Source of the DNA: Burkholderia multivorans ATCC BAA-247
GTDB lineage: Bacteria > Pseudomonadota > Gammaproteobacteria > Burkholderiales > Burkholderiaceae
Assembly: GCF_000959525.1 (NCBI RefSeq)
Contig: NZ_CP009832.1
Span: 1,922,001-1,986,000, forward strand
Direction: 5' to 3'
DNA: 64,000 bases
In this document: in pieces, positions 25,072-34,603 of the stretch
Numbering within the stretch: position 1 is the first letter of the stretch
Layout: every line of letters starts with the position of its first letter
Made by a program: the position numbers and the translations under genes
Notes under the pieces: generated by a model
What the model saw: the letters and a program-made list of their open reading frames with translations, nothing else
Told to the model about the DNA's origin: nothing
Databases searched by the model: none

Positions 25072-25692
25072 TCAGTCGGGCGCGCGCCCCAGCACGACGC
25101 GCGCGAAGAAGCCGGCCAGCACCGATTCGGCGGCCTCGGCCGACACGTGCTGCGGATCGGCCGTGTAATACGACTGCACGCCGTCGCACAGAGACATCAG
25201 CCCGAACGCGAGCGTTTCGGCCGGCAGCAGCAGCGGCGTGCCCGCGCGATCCGCGAAGCGGCGGATGAATTCGGCCATCTGCACGCGCTTGCCGTGCAGA
25301 AACTGGTTGAAGCGCACGCGGAATTTCGCGTCGCGCGCCGCCTGCAGCTTCGCCTCGACCCATAGCAGCGAATACTCGTCGTCGCGAAACAGCTTCCGGT
25401 AATAGGCGAGCGCCATCGACTCCATCTGCTCGCGCGGCCCGCCCTCCTCGAAGATCGCCTCGAAATCGGCCTGCACCGACGCGTGATCGCGCTCCAGCAG
25501 CTCGAGCAGCAATTCCGACTTGCTGCGGAAGTTCGAATAGAACGCGCCGCGCGTATAGCCCGCAGCTGCCGCGATGTCCTCGACGCTCGCGGCGACGTAG
25601 CCTTTCTTCAGAAAAATCCGATGTGCGGCATTCAGCAGACGTTCGCGCGTCTGATCCCTGCTCTGCTCGCGAGTTAAGCGCTGTGGTTTCAT
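25072..25692 (-). CDS. TetR-family repressor of the RND efflux operon
   Basis: A 206-residue TetR regulator. The N-terminal HTH (LLNAAHRIFLKKGYVAASVEDIAAAAGYTRGAFYSNFRSKSELLLELLERD) is canonical, and the C-terminal ligand domain is variable. It is divergent from the RND adaptor gene with a 178-bp shared gap carrying a short inverted repeat, so it is the likely local repressor of the pump. The inducing ligand is unknown. Confidence 0.9.
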   Translation of the reverse strand: MKPQRLTREQSRDQTRERLLNAAHRIFLKKGYVAASVEDIAAAAGYTRGAFYSNFRSKSELLLELLERDHASVQADFEAIFEEGGPREQMESMALAYYRKLFRDDEYSLLWVEAKLQAARDAKFRVRFNQFLHGKRVQMAEFIRRFADRAGTPLLLPAETLAFGLMSLCDGVQSYYTADPQHVSAEAAESVLAGFFARVVLGRAPD

Positions 25693-25741
25693 GGCGCGCA
25701 GTCTAGCACCATTCCCCTTTCAGATTCATCTTTGCATTCGG

Positions 25742-25755
25742 ATACAGAGGTGTAT
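25742..25755. promoter_or_regulatory. Putative TetR operator for the efflux operon
   Basis: ATACA-GAGG-TGTAT is a perfect 5+5 inverted repeat, flanked by GG and TAGAATCC, in the AT-richer middle of the gap between the TetR and RND genes. Its position about 50 bp before the repressor start suits a repressor site for both genes. Confidence 0.5.
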
Positions 25756-25870
25756 TAGAATCCGCCGCAGTATCCGATCGTGCTGTCCGGGCGTCGCGCT
25801 CGCGCGGCCCCTTCGGGGCAGGCGCCGCCGCGCTTGCCGACCTCTTTCGCTCTCGTCCCTTGGGGGTTTC

Positions 25871-26983
25871 GTGAATCGCTCCGGTTCCCGTGCCGCGCTG
25901 CTGATCGGCGCCGCACTCGTTCTCGCCGCCTGTCATCCGAAGGAATCCGCGCCGCCGGCGCCGCGCCCGGTCGTTGCGCTGCCCGCGCGCGCGGATGCCG
26001 CCGCGTCCGCCTTCACGCTGCCCGGCGAAATCCAGCCGCGTTACGCGACGCCGCTGTCGTTCCGCATCGCGGGCAAGATCGTCGAGCGCAAGGTGCGGCT
26101 CGGCGATACCGTGAAGGCCGGCCAGGTCGTCGCGCTGCTCGATCCGTCCGACGTCGAGAAAAACGCGGCGAGCGCGCAGGCGCAGCTCGACGCCGCCTCG
26201 CATCGGCTCGCGTTCGCCAAACAGCAGCTCGACCGCGACCGCGCGCAGGCGCGCGAGAACCTGATCGCGACCGCGCAGCTCGAGCAGACCGAGGACAGCT
26301 ACACGGCCGCGCTCGCGCAGCGCGATCAGGCGCAGCAGCAGCTCGCGCTCGCGAAGAATCAGCTGCGCTACGCGACGCTCGTCGCCGATCATGCGGGCTA
26401 CATCACCGCCGAGCAGGCCGACACCGGGCAGAACGTGTCGGCCGGCCAGCCCGTCTATCAGCTCGCATGGGCCGGCGACGTCGACGTGGTCGTCGACGTA
26501 CCGGAAACGGCGCTCGCGGCGCTGTCGCCCGGCCATCCGGCGACCGTCACGCTGCCGTCGCTGCCCGGCCGCACGTTCGCGGCGAAGGTGCGCGAGATCG
26601 CGCCGGCCGCCGATCCGCAAAGCCGGACGTATCGGATGCGGCTCACGCTCGCCGTGCCGGACGCGGCTGCGGTCCGTCTCGGGATGACCGCGAACGTCGC
26701 GTTCGACGGCGCGCCGCGCGCCGCCGACGCGCAACCGGTCACGCTGCCGGCGACCGCGCTGTTCCACGACGGTCCGCATCCGGCCGTCTGGATCGTGCGC
26801 GCGAAGGACGACACGCTCGAGCTGCGCCGCGTCGAGGTCGCGCGCTTCAACGAGCGCACGGTCACCGTGTCGCACGGCGTGCAGCCGGGCGAGCGCGTCG
26901 TGCTGCAGGGCGTGCATACGGTCAGCGCGGGCGAGAAGGTCCGTGCGATCGCGCCGCTCCATCCCGAGGATTTCGCGTCATGA
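25871..26983 (+). CDS. RND efflux membrane-fusion (adaptor) lipoprotein
   Basis: A 370-residue periplasmic adaptor with a lipoprotein signal (SRAALLIGAALVLAAC, lipobox LAAC, Cys at about 22). It shows the usual order of beta-barrel, lipoyl half (LSFRIAGKIVERKVRLGDTVKAGQVVALLD), coiled-coil hairpin rich in Ala/Gln/Asp, second lipoyl half (AGYITAEQADTGQNVSAGQPVYQLA) and barrel. I use the GTG at 25871; the longer upstream frame is not adaptor-like. The stop overlaps the permease start (ATGA), so the two are translationally coupled. Confidence 0.9.
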   Translation: MNRSGSRAALLIGAALVLAACHPKESAPPAPRPVVALPARADAAASAFTLPGEIQPRYATPLSFRIAGKIVERKVRLGDTVKAGQVVALLDPSDVEKNAASAQAQLDAASHRLAFAKQQLDRDRAQARENLIATAQLEQTEDSYTAALAQRDQAQQQLALAKNQLRYATLVADHAGYITAEQADTGQNVSAGQPVYQLAWAGDVDVVVDVPETALAALSPGHPATVTLPSLPGRTFAAKVREIAPAADPQSRTYRMRLTLAVPDAAAVRLGMTANVAFDGAPRAADAQPVTLPATALFHDGPHPAVWIVRAKDDTLELRRVEVARFNERTVTVSHGVQPGERVVLQGVHTVSAGEKVRAIAPLHPEDFAS

Positions 26984-29900
26984 GCGCGGCCCGCGAAGAA
27001 GGACGCTTCAACCTGTCCGCGTGGGCGCTGCGCCACCAGGCGCTCGTCGTCTATCTGATCGTGCTCGCGACGGTCGCGGGCATCCTCGCGTACACGCGGC
27101 TCGCGCAATCCGAAGATCCGCCGTTCACGTTCCGCGTGATGGTGATCCGCACGTTCTGGCCGGGCGCGACCGCGCGCCAGGTGCAGGAACAGGTAACCGA
27201 CCGGATCGGCCGCAAGCTGCAGGAAACGCCGGCGATCGACTTCCTGCGCAGCTATTCGCGACCCGGCGAATCGCTGATCTTCTTCACGATGAAGGATTCC
27301 GCGCCGGTCAAGGACGTGCCCGAAACCTGGTACCAGATCCGCAAGAAGGTCGGCGACATCGGCTATACGCTGCCGCCCGGCGTGCAGGGGCCGTTCTTCA
27401 ACGACGAGTTCGGCGACGTCTACACGAATATCTGGACGCTCGAAGGCGACGGCTTCTCGCCCGCGCAGCTGCACGACTATGCGGACCAGCTGCGCACCGT
27501 GCTGCTGCGCGTGCCGGGCGTCGCGAAGGTCGACTACTTCGGCGATCCGGCCCAGCGCATCTTCATCGAGGTCGACAACGCGAAGCTCACGCGGCTCGGC
27601 ATCTCGCCGCAGCAGCTCGGGCAGGCGATCAATGCGCAGAACGACGTGTCGTCCGCCGGCGTGCTGACGACGACCGACGATCGCGTGTTCGTGCGGCCGA
27701 GCGGCCAGTTCGACAACGTCGCCGCGATCGCCGACACGCCGATCAGGATCAACGGCCGCACCTTCCGGCTCGGCGATCTCGCGACGGTGCGGCGCGGCTA
27801 CGACGACCCGGCCGTCACGCAGATGCGCACCGCCGCGTCCGGCACGGGCGCCGGCAAGCCGGTGCTCGGCATCGGCGTGACGATGCAGCCCGGCGGCGAC
27901 GTGATCCGGCTCGGCAAGGCGCTCGACGCGCAGTCGAAAGCGCTGCAGGCGCAGCTGCCGGCCGGGCTCAAGCTCACCGAGGTGTCGAGCATGCCGCACG
28001 CGGTATCGCATTCGGTCGACGACTTCCTCGAAGCCGTCGCCGAAGCCGTCGCGATCGTGCTGATCGTGAGCCTCGTGTCGCTCGGGCTGCGCACCGGGAT
28101 GGTCGTCGTGATCTCGATTCCGGTCGTGCTCGCGGTCACCGCGCTCTTCATGTACCTGTTCGACATCGGGCTGCACAAGGTGTCGCTCGGCACACTCGTG
28201 CTCGCGCTCGGGCTGCTGGTCGACGACGCGATCATCGCGGTCGAGATGATGGCCGTGAAGCTCGAACAGGGCTACAACCGCGCACGCGCCGCCGCGTTCG
28301 CGTACACGAGCACCGCATTCCCGATGCTGACCGGCACGCTCGTCACGGTGTCGGGCTTCCTGCCGATCGCGCTCGCGAAGTCGAGCACCGGCGAATACAC
28401 GCGCTCGATCTTCGAGGTCTCCGCGATCGCGCTGATCGCGTCGTGGTTCGCGGCCGTCGTGCTGATTCCGCTGCTCGGCTATCACCTGCTGCCCGAACGC
28501 AAGAAGCACGCGCACGACGCGCATCTGCCGGACGATCACGAGCACGAGATCTACGACACGCGGTTCTACCGGCGGCTGCGCGGCTGGATCGACTGGTGCA
28601 TCGAGCGGCGCTTCGTCGTGCTCGCGATCACGGTCGCGCTGTTCGTCGTGTCGCTGCTCGGTTTCTCGCTCGTGCCGCAGCAGTTCTTCCCGAGCTCGGA
28701 TCGCCCGGAGCTGCTCGTCGATCTGCGGCTGCCCGAAGGCGCGTCGTTCGCGGCGACGCTGCGCGAGACCGAGCGCGTCGAGCAGGCGATCGCGAAGCGG
28801 CCGGAGATCGACCACTGGGTCAACTTCGTCGGCAGCGGCGCGCCGCGTTTCTATCTGCCGCTCGATCAGCAGTTGCAACTGCCGAACTTCGCGCAGTTCG
28901 TGATCACCGCGAAATCGGTCGAGGATCGCGAAAAACTCGCGAGCTGGCTCGAAACGACGCTACGCGACCGTTTCCCGGCCGTGCGCTGGCGGCTGTCGCG
29001 GCTCGAGAACGGGCCGCCCGTCGGCTACCCCGTGCAGTTCCGCGTAAGCGGCGACGACATCGCGACGGTCCGCTCGATCGCCGACAAGGTCGCAGCGACG
29101 ATGCGCGGCGATGCGCGCACGGTCAACGTGCAGTTCGACTGGGACGAGCCGGCCGAGCGCTCGGTGCGCTTCGAGCTCGACCAGAAGAAGGCGCGCGAGC
29201 TGAACGTCACGTCGCAGGACGTGTCGAGCTTCCTCGCGATGACGCTGTCCGGCACGACCGTCACGCAGTATCGCGAACGCGACAAGCTGATCGCCGTCGA
29301 CCTGCGCGCGGCGCAGCCCGATCGCGTCGATCCGGCCCGGCTCGCCGGCCTCGCGATGCCGACGCCGAACGGCGCGGTGCCGCTCGGCTCGCTCGGCCGC
29401 TTCACGCCGACGCTCGAATACGGCGTGATCTGGGAGCGCGACCGCCAGCCGACGATCACCGTGCAGTCGGACGTGCGCGCGGGCGCGCAAGGCATCGACG
29501 TCACGCACGCGATCGACGGCAAGCTGAATGCGCTGCGCGCGCAGCTGCCGGTCGGCTACCGCGTCGAGATCGGCGGCTCGGTCGAGGAAAGCGCGAAGGC
29601 GCAGGCCTCAATCAATGCGCAGATGCCGCTGATGGCGATCGCCGTGTTCACGCTGCTGATGATCCAGCTGCAAAGCTTCTCGCGCGTGCTGATGGTCGTG
29701 CTGACCGCGCCGCTCGGGCTGATCGGCGTGGTGGGCACGCTGCTGCTGTTCGGCCAGCCGTTCGGCTTCGTCGCGATGCTCGGCGTGATCGCGATGTTCG
29801 GGATCATCATGCGCAACTCGGTGATTCTCGTCGACCAGATCGAGCAGGACATCGCGGCCGGTCACGGCCGCTTCGATGCGATCGTCGGCGCGACCGTGCG

Positions 29901-30132
29901 GCGCTTCCGGCCGATCACGCTGACCGCCGCCGCGGCCGTGCTCGCGCTGATTCCGCTGCTGCGCTCGAACTTCTTCGGGCCGATGGCCACCGCGCTGATG
30001 GGCGGCATCACGAGCGCAACCGTGCTGACGCTGTTCTACCTGCCCGCGCTGTACGCGACCTGGTTCCGCGTGAAGCGCGACGAGCGCGACCCGCAGGACG
30101 GGCCGTCGCATGGCGCGTCGTCGGGAGCCTGA
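26980..30132 (+). CDS. RND efflux transporter permease
   Basis: A 1,050-residue inner-membrane RND pump of the AcrB/TriC-like class. It has an N-terminal TM1, a first large periplasmic loop, TM2-6 (with LVLALGLLVDDAIIAVEMMAVKLE in TM4, carrying the proton-relay Asp pair), a second periplasmic loop, and a C-terminal TM block with FVAMLGVIAMFGIIMRNSVILVDQIEQD. Length and duplicated architecture match the family. It couples with the adaptor and the outer-membrane factor downstream. The substrates cannot be told from sequence. Confidence 0.93.
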   Translation: MSAAREEGRFNLSAWALRHQALVVYLIVLATVAGILAYTRLAQSEDPPFTFRVMVIRTFWPGATARQVQEQVTDRIGRKLQETPAIDFLRSYSRPGESLIFFTMKDSAPVKDVPETWYQIRKKVGDIGYTLPPGVQGPFFNDEFGDVYTNIWTLEGDGFSPAQLHDYADQLRTVLLRVPGVAKVDYFGDPAQRIFIEVDNAKLTRLGISPQQLGQAINAQNDVSSAGVLTTTDDRVFVRPSGQFDNVAAIADTPIRINGRTFRLGDLATVRRGYDDPAVTQMRTAASGTGAGKPVLGIGVTMQPGGDVIRLGKALDAQSKALQAQLPAGLKLTEVSSMPHAVSHSVDDFLEAVAEAVAIVLIVSLVSLGLRTGMVVVISIPVVLAVTALFMYLFDIGLHKVSLGTLVLALGLLVDDAIIAVEMMAVKLEQGYNRARAAAFAYTSTAFPMLTGTLVTVSGFLPIALAKSSTGEYTRSIFEVSAIALIASWFAAVVLIPLLGYHLLPERKKHAHDAHLPDDHEHEIYDTRFYRRLRGWIDWCIERRFVVLAITVALFVVSLLGFSLVPQQFFPSSDRPELLVDLRLPEGASFAATLRETERVEQAIAKRPEIDHWVNFVGSGAPRFYLPLDQQLQLPNFAQFVITAKSVEDREKLASWLETTLRDRFPAVRWRLSRLENGPPVGYPVQFRVSGDDIATVRSIADKVAATMRGDARTVNVQFDWDEPAERSVRFELDQKKARELNVTSQDVSSFLAMTLSGTTVTQYRERDKLIAVDLRAAQPDRVDPARLAGLAMPTPNGAVPLGSLGRFTPTLEYGVIWERDRQPTITVQSDVRAGAQGIDVTHAIDGKLNALRAQLPVGYRVEIGGSVEESAKAQASINAQMPLMAIAVFTLLMIQLQSFSRVLMVVLTAPLGLIGVVGTLLLFGQPFGFVAMLGVIAMFGIIMRNSVILVDQIEQDIAAGHGRFDAIVGATVRRFRPITLTAAAAVLALIPLLRSNFFGPMATALMGGITSATVLTLFYLPALYATWFRVKRDERDPQDGPSHGASSGA

Positions 30133-30134
30133 CC

Positions 30135-31682
30135 ATGGAATCGTCGATGAACCTGAAAACGAAAGTCGTGCGCGCGCTCGCCGTCGCGAGCGTCGCCGGC
30201 CCGCTCGCCGGCTGCAGCGCGTTCGCGCCGAGCGGCGCGCCGCCCGCGATGCCGTCGCCCGCGCATTACGGCGCGGCGCCGCAGCCGCAGCAGACCGTTG
30301 CCGCACAAGGCGTCGCGCAGCAGTTCGAAGTCGGCGCGCAGCCGGTGTCCGACTGGTGGACGCAATACCGTTCCGACGCGCTGAACGCGCTCGTCGACGA
30401 AGGGCTGCGCAACAGCCCGACGCTCGCGGCCGCGTCGCACTCGCTCGATGCCGCGCGCGAGCAGCTGCGCGCGCAGATCGGCAGTTCGCTGCTGCCGTCG
30501 ATCGATGCGGGCGGCCAGGCGGCGCGTCAGCGCGCGCTCGGCGTGCCGATTCGCGCGCTCGGCGCGCCGACGCTGCTGTACGACACGTTCGTCGGACAAC
30601 TGCAGGCGAGCTACACGATCGACCTGTTCGGCGCCGCGCGCTTTGCGAACCGGTCGCTCGCGAATCGCGTCGACGTCAGCGCGTTCCAGCTCGAGTCCGC
30701 GCGGCGTGCGCTTGCCGCGAACATCGTGACGGCTGCGATCACCGTGTCGGTGCTCGACGCGCAGATCGACACGACCGAACGGCTCGTCGCGCTCGCGAAC
30801 GATCAGGCGCGCGACGCCGAGCGCCGCCATGCGCTCGGCGCAGCGGCGCGCAGCGATGCGCTGAGCGCGCGGCAAAACGCGGACACGTTCGCCGCGAGCC
30901 TGCCTGCGCTGCGCCAGCAGCGCGATAGCGCGCGCCATGCGCTCGCGGTGCTGGTCGGCCGTACGCCGGACCGGCCGCCGGCCGGCATCGCGCTCGCCGA
31001 TCTGCATCTGCCCGAACAGGTGCCCGTCGTCGTGCCGTCCGACCTGCTGCAAAGCCGCCCCGACATCCGCGCCGCCGACGCGGCGCTGAAGGCCGCCGCG
31101 GCCGAAGTCGGCGTCGCGACCGCGCAGCTGTTCCCGCAGCTATCGCTGTCGGCCTCGATGGGCAAAGGCGGCTTCGACTGGCCGACGATGCTGTCGGGCG
31201 CCGGCGCGATCTGGAGCGTCGGCGCGTCGCTGACGCAGCCGCTGTTCCACGGCGGCGCGCTGCTCGCGCAACGCCGCGCCGCAAAGGCGACGTATGAAGC
31301 CGCCGTCGACCAGTACCGGCAGACCGTGCTCGCCGCCTTCCAGAACGTCGCCGATTCGCTCGCGGCGCTCGAACACGATGCGCAAGCGCTCGACGCGTCG
31401 TCGCAGGCGGCGCTCGCCGCGCGCGGCGCATCGGACGACGCCGCCGCGCGCGTGCGGCTCGGCGCGCTGCCGCCGTCGGCGGCGCGCGCGAGCGAACTGC
31501 AATACCGCAACGCGCAGCTCGACGCGATTCGCGCGACCGGGGCGCGCCTCGCGGATACCGCGCGCCTCTACCAGGCGATGGGCACGCCGCCGACCGAGCG
31601 CGTCGACACGGTCGCGACCGATCGGCCTGCGCGCGATGCGGCGGCGGCGTCACGGCCACCGTCGTCGCCGGTGTCGCCGTAG
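30135..31682 (+). CDS. NodT/OprM-family outer-membrane efflux lipoprotein
   Basis: A 515-residue outer-membrane factor of the TolC superfamily. A lipoprotein signal (VRALAVASVAGPLAGCSAF, Cys in LAGC) precedes two OEP repeats; family segments include DWWTQYRSDALNALVDEGLRNSPTL, YTIDLFGAARFANR and SRPDIRAADAALKAAAAEVGVATAQLFPQLSLS. The ATG at 30135 has GGAG 8 bases upstream; another in-frame ATG lies 12 bases later. It starts 2 bases after the permease stop and completes the three-part pump. Confidence 0.93.
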   Translation: MESSMNLKTKVVRALAVASVAGPLAGCSAFAPSGAPPAMPSPAHYGAAPQPQQTVAAQGVAQQFEVGAQPVSDWWTQYRSDALNALVDEGLRNSPTLAAASHSLDAAREQLRAQIGSSLLPSIDAGGQAARQRALGVPIRALGAPTLLYDTFVGQLQASYTIDLFGAARFANRSLANRVDVSAFQLESARRALAANIVTAAITVSVLDAQIDTTERLVALANDQARDAERRHALGAAARSDALSARQNADTFAASLPALRQQRDSARHALAVLVGRTPDRPPAGIALADLHLPEQVPVVVPSDLLQSRPDIRAADAALKAAAAEVGVATAQLFPQLSLSASMGKGGFDWPTMLSGAGAIWSVGASLTQPLFHGGALLAQRRAAKATYEAAVDQYRQTVLAAFQNVADSLAALEHDAQALDASSQAALAARGASDDAAARVRLGALPPSAARASELQYRNAQLDAIRATGARLADTARLYQAMGTPPTERVDTVATDRPARDAAAASRPPSSPVSP

Positions 31683-31730
31683 CCGCGCCGCGTGCGCTCG
31701 CGCGATGCGCGAGCGCTTTGCAACTTCCGC

Positions 31731-31760
31731 TTGACCCTCACGTAGCGTAACGTTCGAGAC
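31731..31760 (+). promoter_or_regulatory. MerR-type promoter with long spacer
   Basis: CTTGACC (-35 TTGACC, 31731-31736) is followed by an interrupted dyad ACGTAGCGTAACGT (31740-31753) and a weak -10 near 31756-31761 at about 19-20 bp spacing. Long spacers with a central dyad are typical of promoters activated by MerR-family proteins, and the next gene is one. Confidence 0.55.
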
Positions 31761-31789
31761 TCCAGTGTGCGCACCGAACGGAGGACATC

Positions 31790-32818
31790 ATGCGGCTGAA
31801 AGTGGGAGAACTGGCGAAACGCAGCGGACTGACCGTCCGCACGCTTCATCACTATCACGCGATCGGCCTGCTGACCCCTTCGGCGCGTGCCGACAACGGC
31901 TATCGGCTGTACGACCGCCGCGACATCGCCCGGCTGCATCAGATCCAGGCGCTGCGTCGGTTCGGACTGTCGCTCGCCGAAATCGGCGACTACCTGAACC
32001 AGCCCGACACGCCGCTCGTCGAGCTCGTCGCGAAGCAGATCGCGTCGCTCGACCGGCAACTCGCGCAAGCCGCGCAGCTGCGCGAGCGGCTCGTGCAACT
32101 GCACGCGCAGCTCGCGGCGGGTACCGAGCCGGAGCTGGCCGATTGGCTCACCACACTGGAGTTGATGACCGTGTACGACAAATATTTTTCCGAGGAAGAA
32201 CTCGCGCGCCTGCCGATGTATCGCAAGAGCCAGACCGGCGATGCCGAATGGATCGCGCTCGTCGCCGACGTGCGTGCGCTCCACGACGCCGGCGTGCCGC
32301 CCGAGGACGAGCGCGTACGTGCGCTCGCCGATCGCTGGATGGCGCTGCTCGTGCGCGACACGAACAACGATCCGCGGCTGCTCGCGAAGCTGAACCTGAT
32401 GCACGAGCGCGAGCCGTCGATGCAGGCGCAGATCGGCATTACCACGGCGCTGCGCGACTACGTGCTGCGCGCGAACGCCGAAACGAAGATGCGGATCTTC
32501 GAGAAGTATCTCGATCCGGACGAGATTCGTTTCATGCGTGCGCACTACGGCGAACGCGCGATGGAGTGGCCGCAGCTGATGGCCGACGTGCGCGATGCGC
32601 TCGAAGCCGGCAAGCGGCCCGATTCGCCGGAAGGCCGTGCGCTCGCGCAGCGCTGGATGGCGCTGTTCCGCGGCTATGCGGGCGACGATCCGGCCACGCA
32701 CGCGAAATTCCGTCAGGCGATGGCGAACGAGCCGGCGCTGAAGAAGGACGCGTGGGTCGACGATGCGCTGCTCGGCTTCATGCGCGAAGCGATGGCGCAG
32801 CTCGCGCCGGCGCGCTGA
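31790..32818 (+). CDS. MerR-family regulator with two TipAS-like domains
   Basis: A 342-residue regulator. The N-terminal MerR HTH (LKVGELAKRSGLTVRTLHHYHAIGLLTPSARADNGYRLYDRRDIARLHQIQALRRFGLSLAEI) is followed by a coiled-coil linker. Then come two copies of a TipAS-like helical domain: about 127-220 (FSEEELARLP to YVLRANAE) and 222-335 (IFEKYLDPDEIRFM onward), each with an ADRWMALL/AQRWMALF core. TipA binds thiopeptide-type drugs through this domain; two in tandem is unusual. GGAGG precedes the start. It is likely autoregulated through the promoter just upstream. Confidence 0.88.
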   Translation: MRLKVGELAKRSGLTVRTLHHYHAIGLLTPSARADNGYRLYDRRDIARLHQIQALRRFGLSLAEIGDYLNQPDTPLVELVAKQIASLDRQLAQAAQLRERLVQLHAQLAAGTEPELADWLTTLELMTVYDKYFSEEELARLPMYRKSQTGDAEWIALVADVRALHDAGVPPEDERVRALADRWMALLVRDTNNDPRLLAKLNLMHEREPSMQAQIGITTALRDYVLRANAETKMRIFEKYLDPDEIRFMRAHYGERAMEWPQLMADVRDALEAGKRPDSPEGRALAQRWMALFRGYAGDDPATHAKFRQAMANEPALKKDAWVDDALLGFMREAMAQLAPAR

Positions 32819-32935
32819 GCGCCGAATGCGGTGTGCGGTGCGTGTTACGCGTGGTGCGTCGTCTGCTGTGTGCCGCGTGTCGCGCGCTGTGCAGCGTGTG
32901 CCGCGCGGTGTCGCGCGATGCAACGCACGCGCGAT

Positions 32936-34324
32936 TCAGCGCGTGCGCACGCGTAACCCGAGCGCCTTCATCCGCCGGTACAGCGTGCGCTCGCTGAGGC
33001 CGACCTGCGCGGCCAGCGCCTTGCGCGTGCCGTCGAACGACGCGGCGAGCCGCACGAGTTCCGCGTCGGATACGCCGCGCGCGGCCGCCGCCACAGGTGG
33101 CGCCGCCGCGGTGGCCGACACGAGTTCGGCCGGCAAATGCTCGACGCGGATCGTGCCGTCGTCCGCGAACAGGCACGCGCGTTCGAGCACGTTGCGCAGC
33201 TCGCGGATGTTGCCGGGCCACGCATACGCATCGAGACACGCGAGCGCCGGTTCGGTCAGCACGTACGGGCGCGCGAGCGCGTCGCCGGCGGCCGCGCGCG
33301 CGTTCGCGATCCGTCGCAGGATCGACTCGGCAAGCAGCGCGACGTCGCCGCGCCGCTCGCGCAGCGGCGGCAGCGCGATCGGAAACGCATTGATCCGGTA
33401 GTACAGATCCTGCCGAAAGCGGCCGTCGACGATCATGTCACGCAGCGGCTTGTGCGTCGCCGCGACGAGCCGGAAATCGGCGCGCAGCGCCTCGACACCG
33501 CCGACGCGCCGGAACGTGCCCGACTCGATCAGCCGCAGCAGCTTCACCTGCATCGGCAGCGGCACGTCGCCGATCTCGTCGAGAAACAGCGTGCCGCCCT
33601 GCGCCGTCTCGACGAGGCCCGGCTTGCGCTGGTTCGCGCCCGTAAATGCACCCTTCTCGTAGCCGAACAGTTCGCTCTCGAACAGCGTTTCGGCAATCCC
33701 CGAACAATCGACGACGACGAACGGCCCCATCGCGCGATCGCTCGCCTCGTGCAGCGCACGCGCGAACAATTCCTTGCCGGTGCCCGATTCGCCGAGCAGC
33801 AGCACCGGCAGCGTCGACGGGGCGACGCGCTGCAGCGCGCCCAGCGCCGCATTGAACGACTCCGCGCTGCCGACGAGCCCTTCCGCGCTCGGCTGCGCCG
33901 ACGCGCTGCGCACGGTCGTCAGCCGCTCGACGTACGCGATCACGTCGCCGCCCGCGTCGAAGATCGGCCGCAGCTCGACGTCGACGTGCTCAGGCCCGCG
34001 CGGCGTGTAATGAATATGCAGCACGCGATCGAGGCCGCGCAGCGCCTTCGCGCGCTTCATCGGGCAGTGCTCGCCGGCTTGGTCGCACGGCACGTCGTAG
34101 TGGTGCGATACCTGAAAACAGTGCCGGCCGACGTGCTCGACGCCCGCGACGCCGAACTGCCGCCGGTACGCGCCGTTCGCCGCGAGGATCCGGTAGTCGG
34201 GATCGACGACGATCGTCGGCTGCGGATCCTGTTCGAGATAGGCGACGAGCGCACGCACGTCGGGCGCGAGCGCCGGCGCGTGCGGCGGCACGGGAACGAT
34301 CGGAATGGTGTCGTGCGGATTCAT
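32936..34324 (-). CDS. fisR: Sigma-54-dependent regulator of sulfide oxidation (FisR-like)
   Basis: A 462-residue enhancer-binding protein. An N-terminal PAS-like sensor domain (residues about 25-145) contains Cys69, Cys80 and Cys87 (RHCF, VPCD, EHCP). Their 11- and 7-residue spacing equals that of the three sulfide-sensing cysteines (53/64/71) of Cupriavidus FisR as I recall. The AAA+ domain has Walker A GESGTGKE, the sigma-54-contacting GAFTGA loop and Walker [12 protein letters not shown]; a Fis-type HTH ends the protein ([34 protein letters not shown]). It faces the pdo-sqr genes. The start is uncertain by a few codons. Confidence 0.88.
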   Translation of the reverse strand: MNPHDTIPIVPVPPHAPALAPDVRALVAYLEQDPQPTIVVDPDYRILAANGAYRRQFGVAGVEHVGRHCFQVSHHYDVPCDQAGEHCPMKRAKALRGLDRVLHIHYTPRGPEHVDVELRPIFDAGGDVIAYVERLTTVRSASAQPSAEGLVGSAESFNAALGALQRVAPSTLPVLLLGESGTGKELFARALHEASDRAMGPFVVVDCSGIAETLFESELFGYEKGAFTGANQRKPGLVETAQGGTLFLDEIGDVPLPMQVKLLRLIESGTFRRVGGVEALRADFRLVAATHKPLRDMIVDGRFRQDLYYRINAFPIALPPLRERRGDVALLAESILRRIANARAAAGDALARPYVLTEPALACLDAYAWPGNIRELRNVLERACLFADDGTIRVEHLPAELVSATAAAPPVAAAARGVSDAELVRLAASFDGTRKALAAQVGLSERTLYRRMKALGLRVRTR

Positions 34325-34388
34325 CGGGATTCCGGGGGATCGATCGGAGCATGCGGCGGCCGCGACGAGCCAGCGCGCTCGGCCGGAA

Positions 34389-34436
34389 CTGCCACAAAGA
34401 CTGCCAATTCTGCCACACGACTGCCAAGCATGGCAG
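34389..34436. promoter_or_regulatory. CTGCCA repeat cluster, putative FisR enhancer
   Basis: CTGCCA begins at 34389, 34401, 34410 and 34421, and its complement TGGCAG at 34431, the last two forming CTGCCA-AGCA-TGGCAG. The cluster lies about 110-155 bp upstream of the -24/-12 promoter, the usual distance for a bacterial enhancer, and about 65 bp from the regulator start. Confidence 0.6.
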
Positions 34437-34544
34437 CAAGCCGCGCGGACCGTGACGTGGCGACGTCCGCGCGCCGCCTCGCGCGCGCCGAAAACCTGTG
34501 CGCAATCAACGACCTGCCTGGACAGCGAGCGTCGCCCTGCCCGC

Positions 34545-34560
34545 TGGCACGGTTCTTGAG
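34545..34560 (+). promoter_or_regulatory. Sigma-54-type (-24/-12) promoter of the sulfide genes
   Basis: TGGCACGGTTCTTGAG matches the -24 half (TGGCACG) exactly and keeps a spacing-correct TTG at -12, although the -12 GC is GA. It lies about 44 bp upstream of the GTG of the persulfide dioxygenase gene and faces the correct way. Confidence 0.6.
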
Positions 34561-34603
34561 CCATGGATCGCCGTTGTTCCATCCACCGTTCGAGGACATT
34601 CCC

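Noticed and set aside
26458-28878. 806-residue minus-strand open frame antisense to the RND operon
   Set aside because: Rich in Arg/His/Glu/Asp with no domain, a common antisense artefact in high-GC genes.
25780-30132. A 1,450-residue open frame spanning the adaptor and permease
   Set aside because: Its N-terminal 400 residues are the out-of-frame shadow of the adaptor gene; only the permease part from 26980 is real.
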